Made by a program: the position numbers and the translations under genes. DNA of 20,413 nucleotides from a virus, in IMG/VR virus record IMGVR_UViG_3300027231_000029, positions 1-20,413 of that record; one strand, given 5' to 3'. Positions 20,155-20,413 of the stretch are shown in pieces (positions within the stretch are counted from its first letter, which is position 1; the number at the start of each line of letters is the position of its first letter). Under the pieces are notes generated by a model. It was not told where the DNA came from. It saw nothing but the letters and a program-made list of their open reading frames with translations, and searched no databases.

Positions 20155-20413
20155 TGCAGTCTCCTTTTTTATACCCTCTACCGTTCGGACTTTCTTTGTC
20201 AACGGTTAATATCTGCATTCTATTCGCGCCCTCTTTATAACTAACATGAATCCAAGTTGGTTCACCGTTTACCGGGTGCTCGCAAATTAGCTGATCCCAC
20301 TCTAAATTAGCTTTAATATGTTGAAACAGCAGTGAATTTTTAATCTTACCATTGCCAGTAAAGTCAATCGCTTCACCTTTGCAATGTTGCGACTTCGCTT
20401 GTCCGAACTTATC
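20147..20413 (-). CDS. M15-type peptidoglycan peptidase, probable endolysin (5' part outside window)
   Basis: The last 88 residues of a minus-strand gene are visible. SQHCKGEAID carries the S-x-H-x(6)-D zinc motif (fragment residues His10 and Asp17), and later PTWIHVS gives the third ligand His56, with Trp ahead. This is the signature of the peptidase M15 family, in which phage members cut peptide cross-links of peptidoglycan. The stop overlaps the start of the next gene by 8 bases. The start and any other domain lie beyond the right edge. Confidence 0.82.
   Translation of the reverse strand, partial: DKFGQAKSQHCKGEAIDFTGNGKIKNSLLFQHIKANLEWDQLICEHPVNGEPTWIHVSYKEGANRMQILTVDKESPNGRGYKKGDCNE

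Noticed and set aside
1-20413. Integrase, tRNA genes, CRISPR arrays or insertion sequences
   Set aside because: No matching motif, cloverleaf, spaced repeat array or transposase was found by eye on either strand.

Overview
The window is part of a tailed double-stranded DNA phage (Caudoviricetes, HK97-type head) infecting a member of the Bacteroidota. The phage assignment rests on a contiguous terminase, portal, prohead protease and HK97 capsid block. The host assignment rests on several promoters of the Bacteroidota form TTG/TTTG-N17-22-TAnnTTTG, starts without clear Shine-Dalgarno sites but with A-rich leaders, AT-rich DNA, and genes typical of Bacteroidota phages (DUF6712-like connector, DUF1376-like replication protein, M15 endolysin next to a two-membrane-segment protein). 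No integrase, tRNA or CRISPR array was seen.

Layout. A divergent promoter region lies at about 17636-17726. Leftward (minus strand) run, in order of transcription: a small unknown gene, an HTH protein, a coiled-coil protein, a RecT-like annealing protein and a YqaJ exonuclease; then a helicase-methyltransferase fusion and a MazG-like enzyme; a structured RNA leader (12901-13040); a replication initiator carrying two clusters of tandem 12-bp repeats beside an AT-rich tract (likely origin); a DnaB-like ATPase; small genes with an internal consensus promoter (10322-10352); a nuclease, a DUF3820 protein and a NinB-like protein; a small membrane protein and a lipoprotein; then small and large terminase, portal, protease, capsid, two connector-like genes and a tail protein that runs off the window. 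Two intrinsic terminators bracket a 59-residue gene behind the capsid gene.

Rightward (plus strand) run from 17784 to 19570: seven small, tightly packed genes of unknown role. They are interrupted by a 200-bp stretch with several inverted repeats, and the last encodes a zinc-ribbon protein that overlaps tail-to-tail with the lysis genes. These lysis genes (M15 peptidase and a two-membrane-segment protein) enter leftward from the right edge.

Working model (inference): the two divergent promoters, their shared 13-bp repeats and the palindrome between them set the balance of small early genes against recombination and replication. The initiator loads at repeats within its own gene, and packaging and head genes follow downstream on the same strand. 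Many genes are joined by ATGA, TAATG or TAATATG junctions. At least seven starts share an ACAAAC-containing leader, which looks like the phage's own translation signal.
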